From NCBI GenBank assembly GCA_002704145.1, contig PAFH01000001.1:8317-72316 (forward strand): a DNA stretch of 64,000 nucleotides, in the 5' to 3' direction. A model generated the notes under the pieces. That model did no database searches. It was not told the DNA's origin and saw only the letters and a list, made by a program, of their open reading frames with translations. Source of the stretch: Pelagibacteraceae bacterium. Its GTDB lineage: Bacteria; Pseudomonadota; Alphaproteobacteria; Pelagibacterales; Pelagibacteraceae. This document shows positions 40,037 to 49,379 of the stretch, one piece after another; position 1 is the stretch's first letter; every line of letters begins with the position of its first letter. The position numbers and the translations under genes are program-made.

Positions 40037-41271
40037 ACAATTTTAAAAATATAATGCTTTTTCTTTCCAAAAGAAATTTTCAAATTTTTATCATTATTAA
40101 AGTCCTCAATATTAACTATTTTGTTCTCATCTTTTAAAAGTTGATTATTAATTTTTAAAGCATTACTTTTGATAGCTCTTCTTGCATCACTTTTAGAGGA
40201 CATAATTTTATTATCTGATAATAAATCTAATATCTTTATACCTTTTATTATAAGAGTTCTTTTTAATTTAAATTCAGGAAGATTCGCTCCAACTCCACCC
40301 TTAAATGTTTCTTTTGCTGTTTTTTCAGCATTTAAAGAGGCAACATTACCATGCAGTATTTTGGTAGCTTCGTTAGCGAGTAATATTTTTAATTTATTAA
40401 CGTTTTTTTCATTTTGAATTAATCTGTCAATTTCTTCAACATCAATTTCTGTAAAAAAATTTAAAAATCTTTTTATATCTTTATCATCTGTATTTCTCCA
40501 AAACTGCCAATAATCATATGCTGAGAATAAGTTTTCATTTAACCAAACTGCTCCCTTTTCAGTTTTACCCATTTTTACTCCTGATGATAAAGTGATAAGT
40601 GGAGTAGTTAAACCGAAGGACTCCTGTTTCAGAATTCTTCTTATAAGATCAACACCACTAACAATATTTCCCCATTGATCTGAACCCCCTATTTGTAAAA
40701 CACAATTTTTTTTTTCAAATAACTTATAGAAATCGTATGCTTGTAAAATCATATAATTAAATTCCATATAGCTTAAAGACTGTTCTCTTTCTAACCTTAG
40801 TTTAATACTTTCAAAGGCTAACATTTTATTTATAGTAAAGTGACTACCTATCTTTCTTAAAAATTCTATAAAATTTAATTTTGACAACCAATCATAATTA
40901 TCTACAAAAATTGGCTTTGTATTTTTATTCTTATGATCTAATATTTTATTAAAGATTTTTTTAATATTTTGAATATTTTTTTTTATTATTTTTTTTTCTA
41001 AAATTTTTCTAGTTGCATCTTTTCCAGAAGGATCTCCGATTAAAGTTGTACCACCACCCAATAGAACTATTGGACGGTGCCCATGTTTTTGCATTAATCT
41101 CAAAACCATTATTTGTAACAAACTTCCAACATGAAGACTACTTGCGGTACAATCAAATCCTATATAAGCAGAAATTGATTGTTTATTACATCTATCACTT
41201 AATTTATTTAAATCTGTGCATTGATTTAAATAACCTCTAGACTGCATTTCTGACAAAAAAGCATTTTTCAT
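40033..41271 (-). CDS. tyrS: Tyrosyl-tRNA synthetase
   Basis: TyrS activates tyrosine and charges tRNA-Tyr. The 412 residues show YIGFDCTASSLHVGSLLQIM with the HIGH-type HVGS, GGGTTLIGDPSGKD, the tyrosine-binding QAYDFYKLF, QIGGSDQWGNIVSG and the KMSKS-equivalent KMGKT. A C-terminal S4-like RNA-binding domain starts about residue 345 (SDARRAIKSNALKINN). Confidence 0.97.
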   Translation of the reverse strand: MKNAFLSEMQSRGYLNQCTDLNKLSDRCNKQSISAYIGFDCTASSLHVGSLLQIMVLRLMQKHGHRPIVLLGGGTTLIGDPSGKDATRKILEKKIIKKNIQNIKKIFNKILDHKNKNTKPIFVDNYDWLSKLNFIEFLRKIGSHFTINKMLAFESIKLRLEREQSLSYMEFNYMILQAYDFYKLFEKKNCVLQIGGSDQWGNIVSGVDLIRRILKQESFGLTTPLITLSSGVKMGKTEKGAVWLNENLFSAYDYWQFWRNTDDKDIKRFLNFFTEIDVEEIDRLIQNEKNVNKLKILLANEATKILHGNVASLNAEKTAKETFKGGVGANLPEFKLKRTLIIKGIKILDLLSDNKIMSSKSDARRAIKSNALKINNQLLKDENKIVNIEDFNNDKNLKISFGKKKHYIFKIV

Positions 41272-41326
41272 AGAACAATTTGTTTAATCCACTATTATAC
41301 AAAAAATATTATAAATAAATAAAAAT

Positions 41327-42453
41327 ATGAATAAAGAATACACATCTTTAGGGCTAATGAGCGGTACTTCTGGAGACGGGGTTGATGCATCAATTATACT
41401 ATCTGACGGAAATACTAAATTTGAAGTAATTAAAGATAAATATTTTGAGTATGACAACGACATGTATTGCAATATTCATAGTTTGAAAGAAAAGATTCAA
41501 AATACAAAAGATTTAGAGAAATTAAATAAAGAACTAAAAGAATTAGAGAGAAATATTACTTTGTTTCACGCTAAAATATTTAAAGAGTTAAACGAAAAAA
41601 ATAATATTGAAATTATAGGGTTTCATGGCCAGACCATTCTTCATAGTCCTCAAAATAAAATCTCAAAACAAATTGGCGATGGACAACTTTTATCTCAATT
41701 AGTTAAAAAAGATATTGTTTACGATTTCAGGCAAAATGATATCGAAAATGGTGGGGAGGGTGCACCCTTAACACCAATATTTCATGAAATGATTACAGTA
41801 CAAAAAAAAATTGATTTACCACTCTGTATTCTAAATATAGGAGGGATATCGAACGTCTCGATTATAAAAAAAAAAAACCAGGCTCTGTAAGTTTAATTAG
41901 TCGGGATATTGGCCCAGGAAATTGTTTAATTGATAGCTGGATTAGAAAAAACTCAGAAAAAAAATTTGATTTAGATGGGTTACTTGCTGAAAGGGGTAAC
42001 AAAAATGAAATTATTCTTGAACAAGCAATCGATCTATTTTCTAATAGACCAAATCAAAATTCTTTTTCATTAGATGTTAATGATTTTGATGTTTCATTTG
42101 CTAGGGGGCTTTCCTTAGAGGATGGTGCTAGTACATTAACAGACTTTACAGCTAAATTAATTGGAGAAGGTTTAGAACAATTATTTTTAGAAAAAAATGT
42201 AATGATCTCAAAAATTTTAATTTGTGGAGGTGGTAGAAAAAATCAATTTTTAATTAAAAAGATAAAAGAAAATTTATCTCATAATATTATTATTCAGTCT
42301 ATAGACAATTATGGAATTAACGGTGACTTTGTGGAATCCCAAGCATTTGCCTTTCTTGCTGTCAGGTCAATAAAACAGCTTCCTATTTCATATCCGGAGA
42401 CCACTGGATGCTCCAGTCCTACAACAGGCGGAAAAATTATTTATTTTAGATAA
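41327..42453 (+). pseudogene. anmK: Anhydro-N-acetylmuramic acid kinase, frameshifted at an A12 run
   Basis: AnmK phosphorylates and hydrolyses anhydro-MurNAc during cell-wall recycling. The N-terminal half has the family start LGLMSGTSGDGVDASI, the substrate-binding GFHGQTILHSP, QIGDGQLLSQL and NIGGISNVS. Immediately after ISNVSII comes an A12 run (41866-41877) and the frame is lost (stop at 41888). The other frame continues directly as PGSVSLISRDIGPGN to ILICGGGRKNQFLI and INGDFVESQAFAFLA. One more A yields a complete 375-residue kinase. It overlaps the convergent hydrolase by 8 bases. Confidence 0.88.
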
Positions 42454-43102
42454 GCGCAGTTTTTTCTTTTATATATTTTTCAACTTCTGTAACAAGCTCC
42501 TTTTCTTTATTTCTAAAAAAATGGTTAGAGTTTTTTATTTTTGCAAATGGCACATCAACACCTTTCTGGCTTTTAATTCTATTATCTAAATCTATAATAC
42601 TATCTCTCGTCACTAGTTCATCATTGTCACTATAAATTACTTGTCCAGAAGTAGGGCAAGGGGCTAAAAATGAAAAATCATATACATTTGGCTGGGGAGA
42701 TACAGCAATGAAATGATTTACTTCTGGTCTTCGCATAATAAGTTGCATACATATCAATGAGCCAAATGAAAATCCGGAGACCCAACACTGGCTATAATCT
42801 AAGTTTTGTCTCTCAATCCAATCCAAAGCAGCTGCAGCATCTGATAGTTCTCCTTGACCATTGTCAAAAACTCCATCACTTTTTCCCACTCCTCTAAAAT
42901 TAACTTTAATTACTGAAAATCCATTATTTTGAAAAATATTATACATTAGTTGAACTATCTTGTTGTTCATTGTCCCACCATACTGAGGATGAGGATGTAA
43001 AACTATTGCAACCGGGGAACCAAATTTTGGATTTTTATAATACTTTGCCTCTAGTCTTCCCGCCGGCCCTGGTATAAAAATTTCTAAACTTTTAGGTTTC
43101 AT
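42446..43102 (-). CDS. Alpha/beta hydrolase (COG2945-like)
   Basis: A 218-residue cytoplasmic hydrolase with HPHPQYGGTMNNKIV after the first strands, the nucleophile elbow GFSFGS near residue 117, a putative acid (DNDELVTRD) and a histidine near the C-terminus (NSNHFFRNKE). This is the dienelactone-hydrolase-related COG2945 pattern, found next to iscR/suf genes in SAR11-like genomes. The substrate is unknown. It diverges from iscR. Confidence 0.82.
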   Translation of the reverse strand: MKPKSLEIFIPGPAGRLEAKYYKNPKFGSPVAIVLHPHPQYGGTMNNKIVQLMYNIFQNNGFSVIKVNFRGVGKSDGVFDNGQGELSDAAAALDWIERQNLDYSQCWVSGFSFGSLICMQLIMRRPEVNHFIAVSPQPNVYDFSFLAPCPTSGQVIYSDNDELVTRDSIIDLDNRIKSQKGVDVPFAKIKNSNHFFRNKEKELVTEVEKYIKEKTALI

Positions 43103-43176
43103 TATTGATAATGATTATTATTAAAAAAAAAAGTATAGATTTATAACATGTTTTAACGCGACAAATTTTTTTTTTT

Positions 43177-43201
43177 AATCCTGACTAAATAGGTAGGAAT
43201 T
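43177..43201 (+). promoter_or_regulatory. IscR-box-like site upstream of iscR
   Basis: The segment from 43177 contains ATCCTGACTAAATAGGTAGG, which resembles the type 1 IscR site: imperfect inverted arms around a TAAAT core. It is followed by a possible -10 element, TATATT, at 43215. It sits 33 to 57 bases before the iscR ATG, as expected for autoregulation by a Fe-S-loaded repressor. Confidence 0.45.
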
Positions 43202-43233
43202 CTCTCAAAACTGTTATATTACAACACTTAATT

Positions 43234-43644
43234 ATGAAGCTAACTAATAAAGGACGATATGCAGTAATGGCTATGGCTGACTTAGCGTCTAATGCTAATA
43301 ACGGGCCTATCAGTCTAACAGAAATATCTGCCAGACAGAATATTTCTTTGGCATACTTAGAACAAATTTTTTTATTACTTAAAAGTAAAAAACTAGTTAG
43401 AAGCTCAAGAGGAGCTAGTGGTGGATATATTTTAGAAAAGCCAGCATCTGAAATTAAATTATCTAATATAATTCACGCTGTAGATGAAGAAGTAAAAACA
43501 CTTAATTGTAAAAAAAATTCTAAGAAAGGATGTAATAATAAAGCAACTAAATGCATTACTCATAATTTATGGGATCAACTAGACCAACATATCAATGGAT
43601 TTTTTGAAAAAGTAAAATTACAGGACTTAACAAAAGGTAACTAG
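43234..43644 (+). CDS. iscR: Rrf2-family Fe-S cluster regulator
   Basis: IscR senses Fe-S status and controls Fe-S assembly genes. The 136 residues have an N-terminal winged helix ([39 protein letters not shown]). The three cluster cysteines are Cys92, Cys100 and Cys107, with His110 after the last one at the same spacing as in E. coli IscR (C104/H107). The spacing between cysteines is slightly longer. It heads the suf operon. Confidence 0.93.
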   Translation: MKLTNKGRYAVMAMADLASNANNGPISLTEISARQNISLAYLEQIFLLLKSKKLVRSSRGASGGYILEKPASEIKLSNIIHAVDEEVKTLNCKKNSKKGCNNKATKCITHNLWDQLDQHINGFFEKVKLQDLTKGN

Positions 43645-43652
43645 AAATAACA

Positions 43653-45086
43653 ATGAAAAGTGAAGAACTGAAAAATCAAGAATATAAATACGGTTTTACT
43701 ACTGATATTGAAAATATTAAAGCTCCAAAAGGACTTTCGGAACAAACTATAAAATTTATTTCGAAAATTAAAAAAGAGCCTAAATGGATGCTAGAGTGGA
43801 GATTAAAAGCTTTTAATAGACTTAAAGTATTAAAAGAGCCTAATTGGCAGAAACCAAAGTATCCAAAAATTGATTATCAAAATCTATATTATTATTCAGC
43901 TCCTAAAAGCATGGCGGATAAGCCTAAAAGTTTAGATGAAGTAGATCCAAAACTAATTGAAACCTACAATAAACTTGGAATACCTTTAAATGAACAAAAA
44001 AAATTAAGTGGAGTTGCAGTTGATGCAGTTTTCGACTCGGTGTCAGTAGCGACAACTTTTAAAGGCGAGCTTGACAAAAAAGGGATAATTTTTTGTCCTA
44101 TATCTGAAGCAATTCAAAAACATCCAGATTTAGTAAAAAAATATCTTGGTTCTGTTATACCAATTAGTGACCACTATTTTGCTACCCTTAATTCTGCAGT
44201 TTTTACTGATGGATCTTTTGTTTATATTCCACCAAATACTAGATGCCCCATGGAGCTTTCTACTTATTTTAGGATTAATGCTTCTGAAACAGGTCAATTC
44301 GAAAGAACTCTTATAATTGCTGATAAAGGTAGTTATGTAAGTTATTTAGAAGGTTGTACAGCTCCGATGAGAGATGAAAATCAATTACATGCAGCTAATG
44401 TAGAATTAGTTGCTTTAGATGATGCAGAAATTAAATATTCTACTGTACAGAACTGGTATCCGGGAGACAAGGATGGTGTTGGAGGAATTTATAATTTCGT
44501 AACTAAAAGAGGAGCTTGTAGAGGAAAAAATTCTAAAATTTCATGGACACAAGTTGAAACTGGATCTGCAATTACATGGAAATATCCTAGTTGTATTTTA
44601 CAAGGAGATAATTCTGTAGGAGAATTTTACTCTATAGCAATTACAAATAACCACCAAAAGGCTGATACTGGAACAAAAATGATTCATTTAGGTAAAAATA
44701 CTAAGAGTAAGATTATCTCTAAAGGTATTTCTGCAGGTAAAGCTGATAATACATATAGAGGGCTTGTGGATATAGGAGCGAGAGCTCTGAACTCTCGAAA
44801 TTATACTCAATGCGACTCATTATTAATGGGTAATAAGTGTGGCGCTCACACAGTGCCTTATATTAAAAATAAAAACTCTTCTTCAACCGTAGAGCATGAA
44901 GCTACCACTTCAAAAATTAATGAGGATCAATTATTTTATTGCAACCAAAGAGGACTCGATCAAGAGGAAGCCGTAAGTTTAATAGTAAATGGTTTTTGCA
45001 AAGAAGTTTTGCAACAATTACCTATGGAATTCGCAGTTGAAGCTCAAAAATTGGTATCTATTAGTTTAGAGGGGAGCGTCGGATAA
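43653..45086 (+). CDS. sufB: Fe-S cluster scaffold subunit SufB
   Basis: SufB forms the SufBC2D scaffold on which Fe-S clusters are built. The 477 residues show the beta-helix core ([40 protein letters not shown]) and the C-terminal region [39 protein letters not shown]. The start is 8 bases after iscR; the stop overlaps sufC by one base (TAATG). Confidence 0.97.
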   Translation: MKSEELKNQEYKYGFTTDIENIKAPKGLSEQTIKFISKIKKEPKWMLEWRLKAFNRLKVLKEPNWQKPKYPKIDYQNLYYYSAPKSMADKPKSLDEVDPKLIETYNKLGIPLNEQKKLSGVAVDAVFDSVSVATTFKGELDKKGIIFCPISEAIQKHPDLVKKYLGSVIPISDHYFATLNSAVFTDGSFVYIPPNTRCPMELSTYFRINASETGQFERTLIIADKGSYVSYLEGCTAPMRDENQLHAANVELVALDDAEIKYSTVQNWYPGDKDGVGGIYNFVTKRGACRGKNSKISWTQVETGSAITWKYPSCILQGDNSVGEFYSIAITNNHQKADTGTKMIHLGKNTKSKIISKGISAGKADNTYRGLVDIGARALNSRNYTQCDSLLMGNKCGAHTVPYIKNKNSSSTVEHEATTSKINEDQLFYCNQRGLDQEEAVSLIVNGFCKEVLQQLPMEFAVEAQKLVSISLEGSVG

Positions 45087-45820
45087 TGCTCCAGCTAGAA
45101 AATTTAAAAGCATCAGTCAATGATAAATCTATTTTAAATGGTTTAAATTTAAAAATAAAACCAGGAGAAGTTCATGCAATTATGGGTCCAAACGGATCGG
45201 GAAAAAGTACTTTGGCTAATATATTGTCAGGAAAGAATGGTTACGAGATAAGTGGAAGTTTAAAATATGAGGGTAAAGATCTTGAAAATATTCCTGTAGA
45301 AGAAAGAGCACAAAAAGGCATATTTCTGGCATTCCAGTACCCTTTAGAAATACCAGGAGTAAACACAACTAATTTTTTAAAAACATCTTTAAATACAATT
45401 AGAAAAGCAAAAGGCGAAAAGGAATTAGATACTCTATCTCTCTTGAAACTTATTAAAAAAAAAGCCTCAGAGCTAAATATTGATGAAAAGTTTCTGTCTA
45501 GACAATTAAATGTTGGATTCTCAGGTGGCGAAAAAAAAAAAAATGAAATACTTCAAATGAAACTTTTAGAACCTAAATTAGCTATTTTAGATGAAACTGA
45601 CTCTGGTTTAGATATAGACGCGCTAAGAATTGTTGCAGATGGGGTAAATTCTCATAAAAATAAAAATAATGCTTTTTTAATTATTACTCACTACCAAAGA
45701 TTACTTGATTACATAAAGCCAGATTTCATTCATGTGTTATCAAAAGGTAAAATTGTTAAAACAGGGTGTGCTGATTTAGGCCAGGAATTAGAAAAAACAG
45801 GTTATGAAAATTTAAAATAA
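45086..45820 (+). CDS. sufC: Fe-S assembly ATPase SufC
   Basis: SufC is the ABC-type ATPase of the Suf scaffold. The 244 residues show Walker A GPNGSGKSTLANILSG, the signature SGGEKKKNEILQMKLL, Walker B LAILDETDSGLD and the H-loop ITHYQRLL. The signature is encoded across a 13-A run (45531-45543) that is in frame, so this homopolymer is intact, unlike those in pepA, purN, mrcA and anmK. Confidence 0.97.
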   Translation: MLQLENLKASVNDKSILNGLNLKIKPGEVHAIMGPNGSGKSTLANILSGKNGYEISGSLKYEGKDLENIPVEERAQKGIFLAFQYPLEIPGVNTTNFLKTSLNTIRKAKGEKELDTLSLLKLIKKKASELNIDEKFLSRQLNVGFSGGEKKKNEILQMKLLEPKLAILDETDSGLDIDALRIVADGVNSHKNKNNAFLIITHYQRLLDYIKPDFIHVLSKGKIVKTGCADLGQELEKTGYENLK

Positions 45821-47061
45821 TGGAGCAAATATTTAATTTTGATTTAGAAAAAATAGATAGTTCCTCTGAAAAAGAGTTATTAGATAGAAAAGAAAAGCTT
45901 AAACTATTCTTAGATGCAGGACTTCCAAATAAAAAAGATGAAAATTGGAAATTTACCGACCTCAACTCAATTATTAGTAAAAATTTTAAAAAGATCGTTA
46001 ACAACAATGACTTTAAATTTGATAAGCAAATTAAATTAATAGACGACTTTGAACACAATCATATTATTCTTGTTAATGGTTCTTTTAAATCAAGTGATAT
46101 GAAATTTGAGGATAAAGAAAAAGTTAAAATTGAAAGTTTAAATTCCTTTGAAAACTTTAATCATCAATTAAGCAACAACCTTTCTAATTTAAATCAAGCT
46201 CTGTCATTAGGTGGATTTAATTTAGAAATAAAAGAAAATTATAAATGTAAAAAACCAATAATAATTTATAATTATTTTACTTCAAATTTAGATAATAAAA
46301 TTATTAACAACTCAAATAAGATTAAACTTAGTCAAAATTCTGAATTAACTTTAGTAGAATATAATATTGGTGGAAAAAGTAAATTTTTTAAAAATACTTT
46401 TGAAAAAGTTGATATTCAGGAAAACTCAGTATTTAAAAACATTATTGTCCAGAAAACAAGAGGTGATGGTTATTTTTACAAAAATATATTTGGGTCACAA
46501 GGAAAAAACTCAAGCTATCAAAATTTTTTATTAACCTCTGGATTAAGATTGAATAAAGTTGAAATTGATATGAATTTAAAAAAAGAAAATAGCAATTGTT
46601 TTATTTTATCTGGATTGTGTTTAGGCAAGGGAGAACATCAAGAAATTAAAACTAGAATTAATCATCTAGCGCCAAATTGTAAAAGTTATCAAAAAATTAA
46701 AAACGTCTTAGTAAACGATGGAGTCGGAGTTTATCAAGGCAAAATATTTGTCAAAGATAACGCTCAAAAAACAGATGCCTATCAATTAAGTAAGGCTCTC
46801 ATTTTAGATGATCTGGCAGAATTTAATGCTAAACCTGAATTAGAAATATATGCGGACGATGTAAAATGCTCACATGGATCTACCTCTGGCAGCATTGATA
46901 AAGATGCTATTCATTATTTAATGACAAGAGGTATTGAGCGGTCAAAAGCAAAAAAACTTTTAATAAATGGTTTTCTCAATGAGGTTTTTGAACATGTGTC
47001 TGAAAAAGAAATAAAAACTTTTCTTATTAAAAGTGTAGAGGAACAAATTGATGGAATTTAA
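45820..47061 (+). CDS. sufD: Fe-S assembly scaffold subunit SufD
   Basis: SufD pairs with SufB and SufC. The 413 residues have the N-terminal GLPNKKDENWKFTDLNSI, a beta-helix core, and the C-terminal signature VKCSHGSTSGSIDKDAIHYL with the conserved cysteine and histidine, followed by MTRGIERSKAKKLLINGF. Start and stop of the neighbours overlap by one and eleven bases. Confidence 0.94.
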   Translation: MEQIFNFDLEKIDSSSEKELLDRKEKLKLFLDAGLPNKKDENWKFTDLNSIISKNFKKIVNNNDFKFDKQIKLIDDFEHNHIILVNGSFKSSDMKFEDKEKVKIESLNSFENFNHQLSNNLSNLNQALSLGGFNLEIKENYKCKKPIIIYNYFTSNLDNKIINNSNKIKLSQNSELTLVEYNIGGKSKFFKNTFEKVDIQENSVFKNIIVQKTRGDGYFYKNIFGSQGKNSSYQNFLLTSGLRLNKVEIDMNLKKENSNCFILSGLCLGKGEHQEIKTRINHLAPNCKSYQKIKNVLVNDGVGVYQGKIFVKDNAQKTDAYQLSKALILDDLAEFNAKPELEIYADDVKCSHGSTSGSIDKDAIHYLMTRGIERSKAKKLLINGFLNEVFEHVSEKEIKTFLIKSVEEQIDGI

Positions 47062-48268
47062 TAATATTAAATTAAAATTCCCAATATTTAAACAAAAGAT
47101 TAAAGGAAAACCTTTAATTTACTTGGACAGCGCTAATTCTGCGCAAAAACCACAAACGGTTATAGATGAGATATCTAGATTTTATGAAACTGAATTTTCC
47201 AATGTTGGAAGAAGCGTTCATACACTAGCCGTTAAAGCTACTAATAAATTTGAGGAAACAAGAGACATTGTGCAATCTTATATCAATGCTAAGCACAGGG
47301 AGGAGATAATTTTTACGAAAGGTGCAACTGAGGCAATCAATTTAGTAGCAACATCTTTTGGTGAAAAATATATTCAAAAAGGAGATGAAATTCTACTTAC
47401 TGAGCTCGAACACCATTCTAATTATGTACCATGGCATTATTTAAGAAAAAAGAGAGGGGTTATAATTAAATTTGCTTCTATTGATGAAAATGGAGAAATA
47501 AATGTTGATGAGTTTAAAAAACAAATTACTGATAAAACTAAGATGATAGCTTTTACTCATATTTCTAACGTTACAGGAACAATCATGCCTGTAAAAAAAA
47601 TTATAGATTTAGCAAAATCAAAAAATATTCCTGTTTTAATTGATGGCACCCAAGGTGCTCAACATATAGGTTTAGATGTGCAGGATTTAGATTGTGATTT
47701 TTATGCCATTTCTTGCCATAAGATGTATGGCCCAAATGGACTGGGTATTCTTTACGCAAAAAAAAAATGGGCCGAAGAATTACCTCCATATCAAGGTGGC
47801 GGTGGAATGATTAGCGAGGTTAATAAAGATAGTATCACTTACGCAGATTCTCCAACAAAATTTGAGGCTGGAACAATGCAAACTGCTGAAGTTGTAGCTT
47901 TTGCAAAATCAATAGAATTTATTCAAGATTTAGGCATAAAAAATATTGAAAATCATGAAAATAAAGTTCTTGAGTATGGTCTAGAACAACTAAAAAAAAA
48001 TAATTCTGTAAATATTATTGGTAATCCAAAAAAAAGAGCTTCTATTATGTCGTTTACAATTAAAGGCATTCACCCGCATGATATTGCAACAATTTTAGAT
48101 GATGATGGTGTAGCCATAAGAGCTGGACACCACTGCTGTCAAATTTTACACAACAAACTAGGTATTCCGGCATCTGCTAGAGCTTCAATTGGAGTTTATA
48201 ATAATAAGGAAGATATTGATGCATTATGTGACTCAATTAATAAATGCAAGAAAGTATTTCAGATTTAG
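47051..48268 (+). CDS. sufS: Cysteine desulfurase SufS
   Basis: SufS removes sulfur from cysteine with PLP to feed cluster assembly. The 405 residues show IYLDSANSAQKP, FTKGATEAINLVA, HHSNYVPWH, the PLP lysine in YAISCHKMYGPNG, and the catalytic cysteine in RAGHHCC (Cys362, by alignment with E. coli Cys364). A second cysteine, Cys363, follows directly, which is unusual. I chose the ATG at 47051; a TTG one codon earlier is also in frame. Confidence 0.95.
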   Translation: MEFNNIKLKFPIFKQKIKGKPLIYLDSANSAQKPQTVIDEISRFYETEFSNVGRSVHTLAVKATNKFEETRDIVQSYINAKHREEIIFTKGATEAINLVATSFGEKYIQKGDEILLTELEHHSNYVPWHYLRKKRGVIIKFASIDENGEINVDEFKKQITDKTKMIAFTHISNVTGTIMPVKKIIDLAKSKNIPVLIDGTQGAQHIGLDVQDLDCDFYAISCHKMYGPNGLGILYAKKKWAEELPPYQGGGGMISEVNKDSITYADSPTKFEAGTMQTAEVVAFAKSIEFIQDLGIKNIENHENKVLEYGLEQLKKNNSVNIIGNPKKRASIMSFTIKGIHPHDIATILDDDGVAIRAGHHCCQILHNKLGIPASARASIGVYNNKEDIDALCDSINKCKKVFQI

Positions 48269-48712
48269 ATGGAACTTAAAGAGTTATATCAAGAAATAAT
48301 TTTAGATCACGCTAAACATCCCAGAAACCAAGGAAAATGTGAAGGATATAATCATGATGCTAAAGCACACAATCCTTTATGTGGTGATAAAGTCCATATC
48401 TATTTGAAACTAGATGAAGATAAAAATATTTCAGGCTTAAGTTTTGAAGGTGAGGGGTGTGCGATATCTTTAGCTTCTGCTTCAATTCTTACAGATATAT
48501 TAAAAGGTAGAGACATAAAATTTTCAAAGAAAGTTACAGATGAATTTTTAAATATGCTAAAAAACAAAACTAAAATTACTGTAAATAGTTTGTCAGATGA
48601 TCAAATAACAACTATTTCTTCTTTGTCTGGGGTCAAAGAATTTCCAATGAGAATAAAATGTGCGACGATGGCCTGGCATACTCTTTTATCTGCGTTAGAA
48701 AAAAAGGATTAA
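48269..48712 (+). CDS. sufU: SufU-like Fe-S sulfurtransfer protein
   Basis: A 147-residue IscU-fold protein of the SufU type, expected to accept sulfur from SufS. It has a D-x-x-x-H-P-R-N-x-G start (DHAKHPRNQGKC), and cluster/zinc ligands Cys38 (HNPLCGDKVH), Asp40, Cys64 (GEGCAISLAS) and Cys131 (IKCATMAWH). No SufE was found in the window, which fits a SufS-SufU pair. The start abuts sufS with no gap. Confidence 0.93.
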   Translation: MELKELYQEIILDHAKHPRNQGKCEGYNHDAKAHNPLCGDKVHIYLKLDEDKNISGLSFEGEGCAISLASASILTDILKGRDIKFSKKVTDEFLNMLKNKTKITVNSLSDDQITTISSLSGVKEFPMRIKCATMAWHTLLSALEKKD

Positions 48713-48714
48713 CT

Positions 48715-49017
48715 ATGGGTAGCTTAAAAGATAAAATAATTTTAGAGATCAAGAAGATTTATGACCCAGAAATACCTGTAAATATATATGAGCTAGGATT
48801 GATTTATAAAATAGACGTAAAAAATGATAAAAAAGTGATTATTGAGATGACTTTAACAACTCCTAACTGTCCTGTAGCAGATAGTTTGCCTAAAATGGTT
48901 AAAGATAATATACTGAAGTTAGCTGAGGTTAATGACGTTGAAGTTAAATTAGTTTGGGATCCACCCTGGACTAAAGAAAAAATGTCAGAAGCTGCAAGAC
49001 TGGAGTTAAATTTATGA
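48715..49017 (+). CDS. sufT: SufT-like / MIP18-family Fe-S maturation protein
   Basis: A 100-residue DUF59 protein with KKIYDPEIPVNIYELGLIY, MTLTTPNCPVADSLPKMV with the conserved cysteine, and VWDPPWTKEKMSEAARLEL. DUF59 proteins of Suf operons aid Fe-S protein maturation. I chose the ATG at 48715, right after the sufU stop; an earlier in-frame ATG at 48658 lies inside sufU and has no family support. Confidence 0.9.
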   Translation: MGSLKDKIILEIKKIYDPEIPVNIYELGLIYKIDVKNDKKVIIEMTLTTPNCPVADSLPKMVKDNILKLAEVNDVEVKLVWDPPWTKEKMSEAARLELNL

Positions 49018-49349
49018 ATGAAAAAATCATAACACTTAGTGACGACGCTGTTATCAGAATTAAAGAGATTATGTCTAAAGCGAATAATTCAAAAATAGGA
49101 GTTAGAGTTGGAGTTAAATCAGGAGGTTGTGCAGGTATGTCATATGTTATGGAATATGCTGAGGATATCAAACCAAATGAAGAAATCGTAGAACAAAAGG
49201 GTGTAAAAGTCTTGATTGATCCAAAAGCTATAATTTATTTATTGGGAACAGAAATGGATTATAAAAAAGAAAAATTTTCATCTCAATTCATTTTTAAAAA
49301 CCCAAATGAAACAGAACGTTGTGGGTGCGGAGAGTCTTTTAAAGTTTAA
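49014..49349 (+). CDS. sufA: A-type Fe-S carrier SufA/IscA-like
   Basis: A 111-residue A-type carrier that delivers Fe-S clusters to apo-proteins. It has the three conserved cysteines, in VKSGGCAGMSYVMEY and in the C-terminal ERCGCGESF. It overlaps the previous gene by 4 bases and ends the suf operon. Confidence 0.95.
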   Translation: MNEKIITLSDDAVIRIKEIMSKANNSKIGVRVGVKSGGCAGMSYVMEYAEDIKPNEEIVEQKGVKVLIDPKAIIYLLGTEMDYKKEKFSSQFIFKNPNETERCGCGESFKV

Positions 49350-49379
49350 TTATTAATTAAATTCTATTTTTACCTCACT

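Noticed and set aside
47051..48268. Suspicion that SufS had lost its catalytic cysteine, because the segment PASARAS lacks the cysteine seen in E. coli PAMCRAS
   Set aside because: Counting from the C-terminus places the catalytic E. coli Cys364 in the HHC motif, which is present here (Cys362).
48658..48714. Extended N-terminus of SufT from an earlier ATG
   Set aside because: The extra 19 residues lie inside sufU and do not match the DUF59 family; the ATG at 48715 directly follows the sufU stop.
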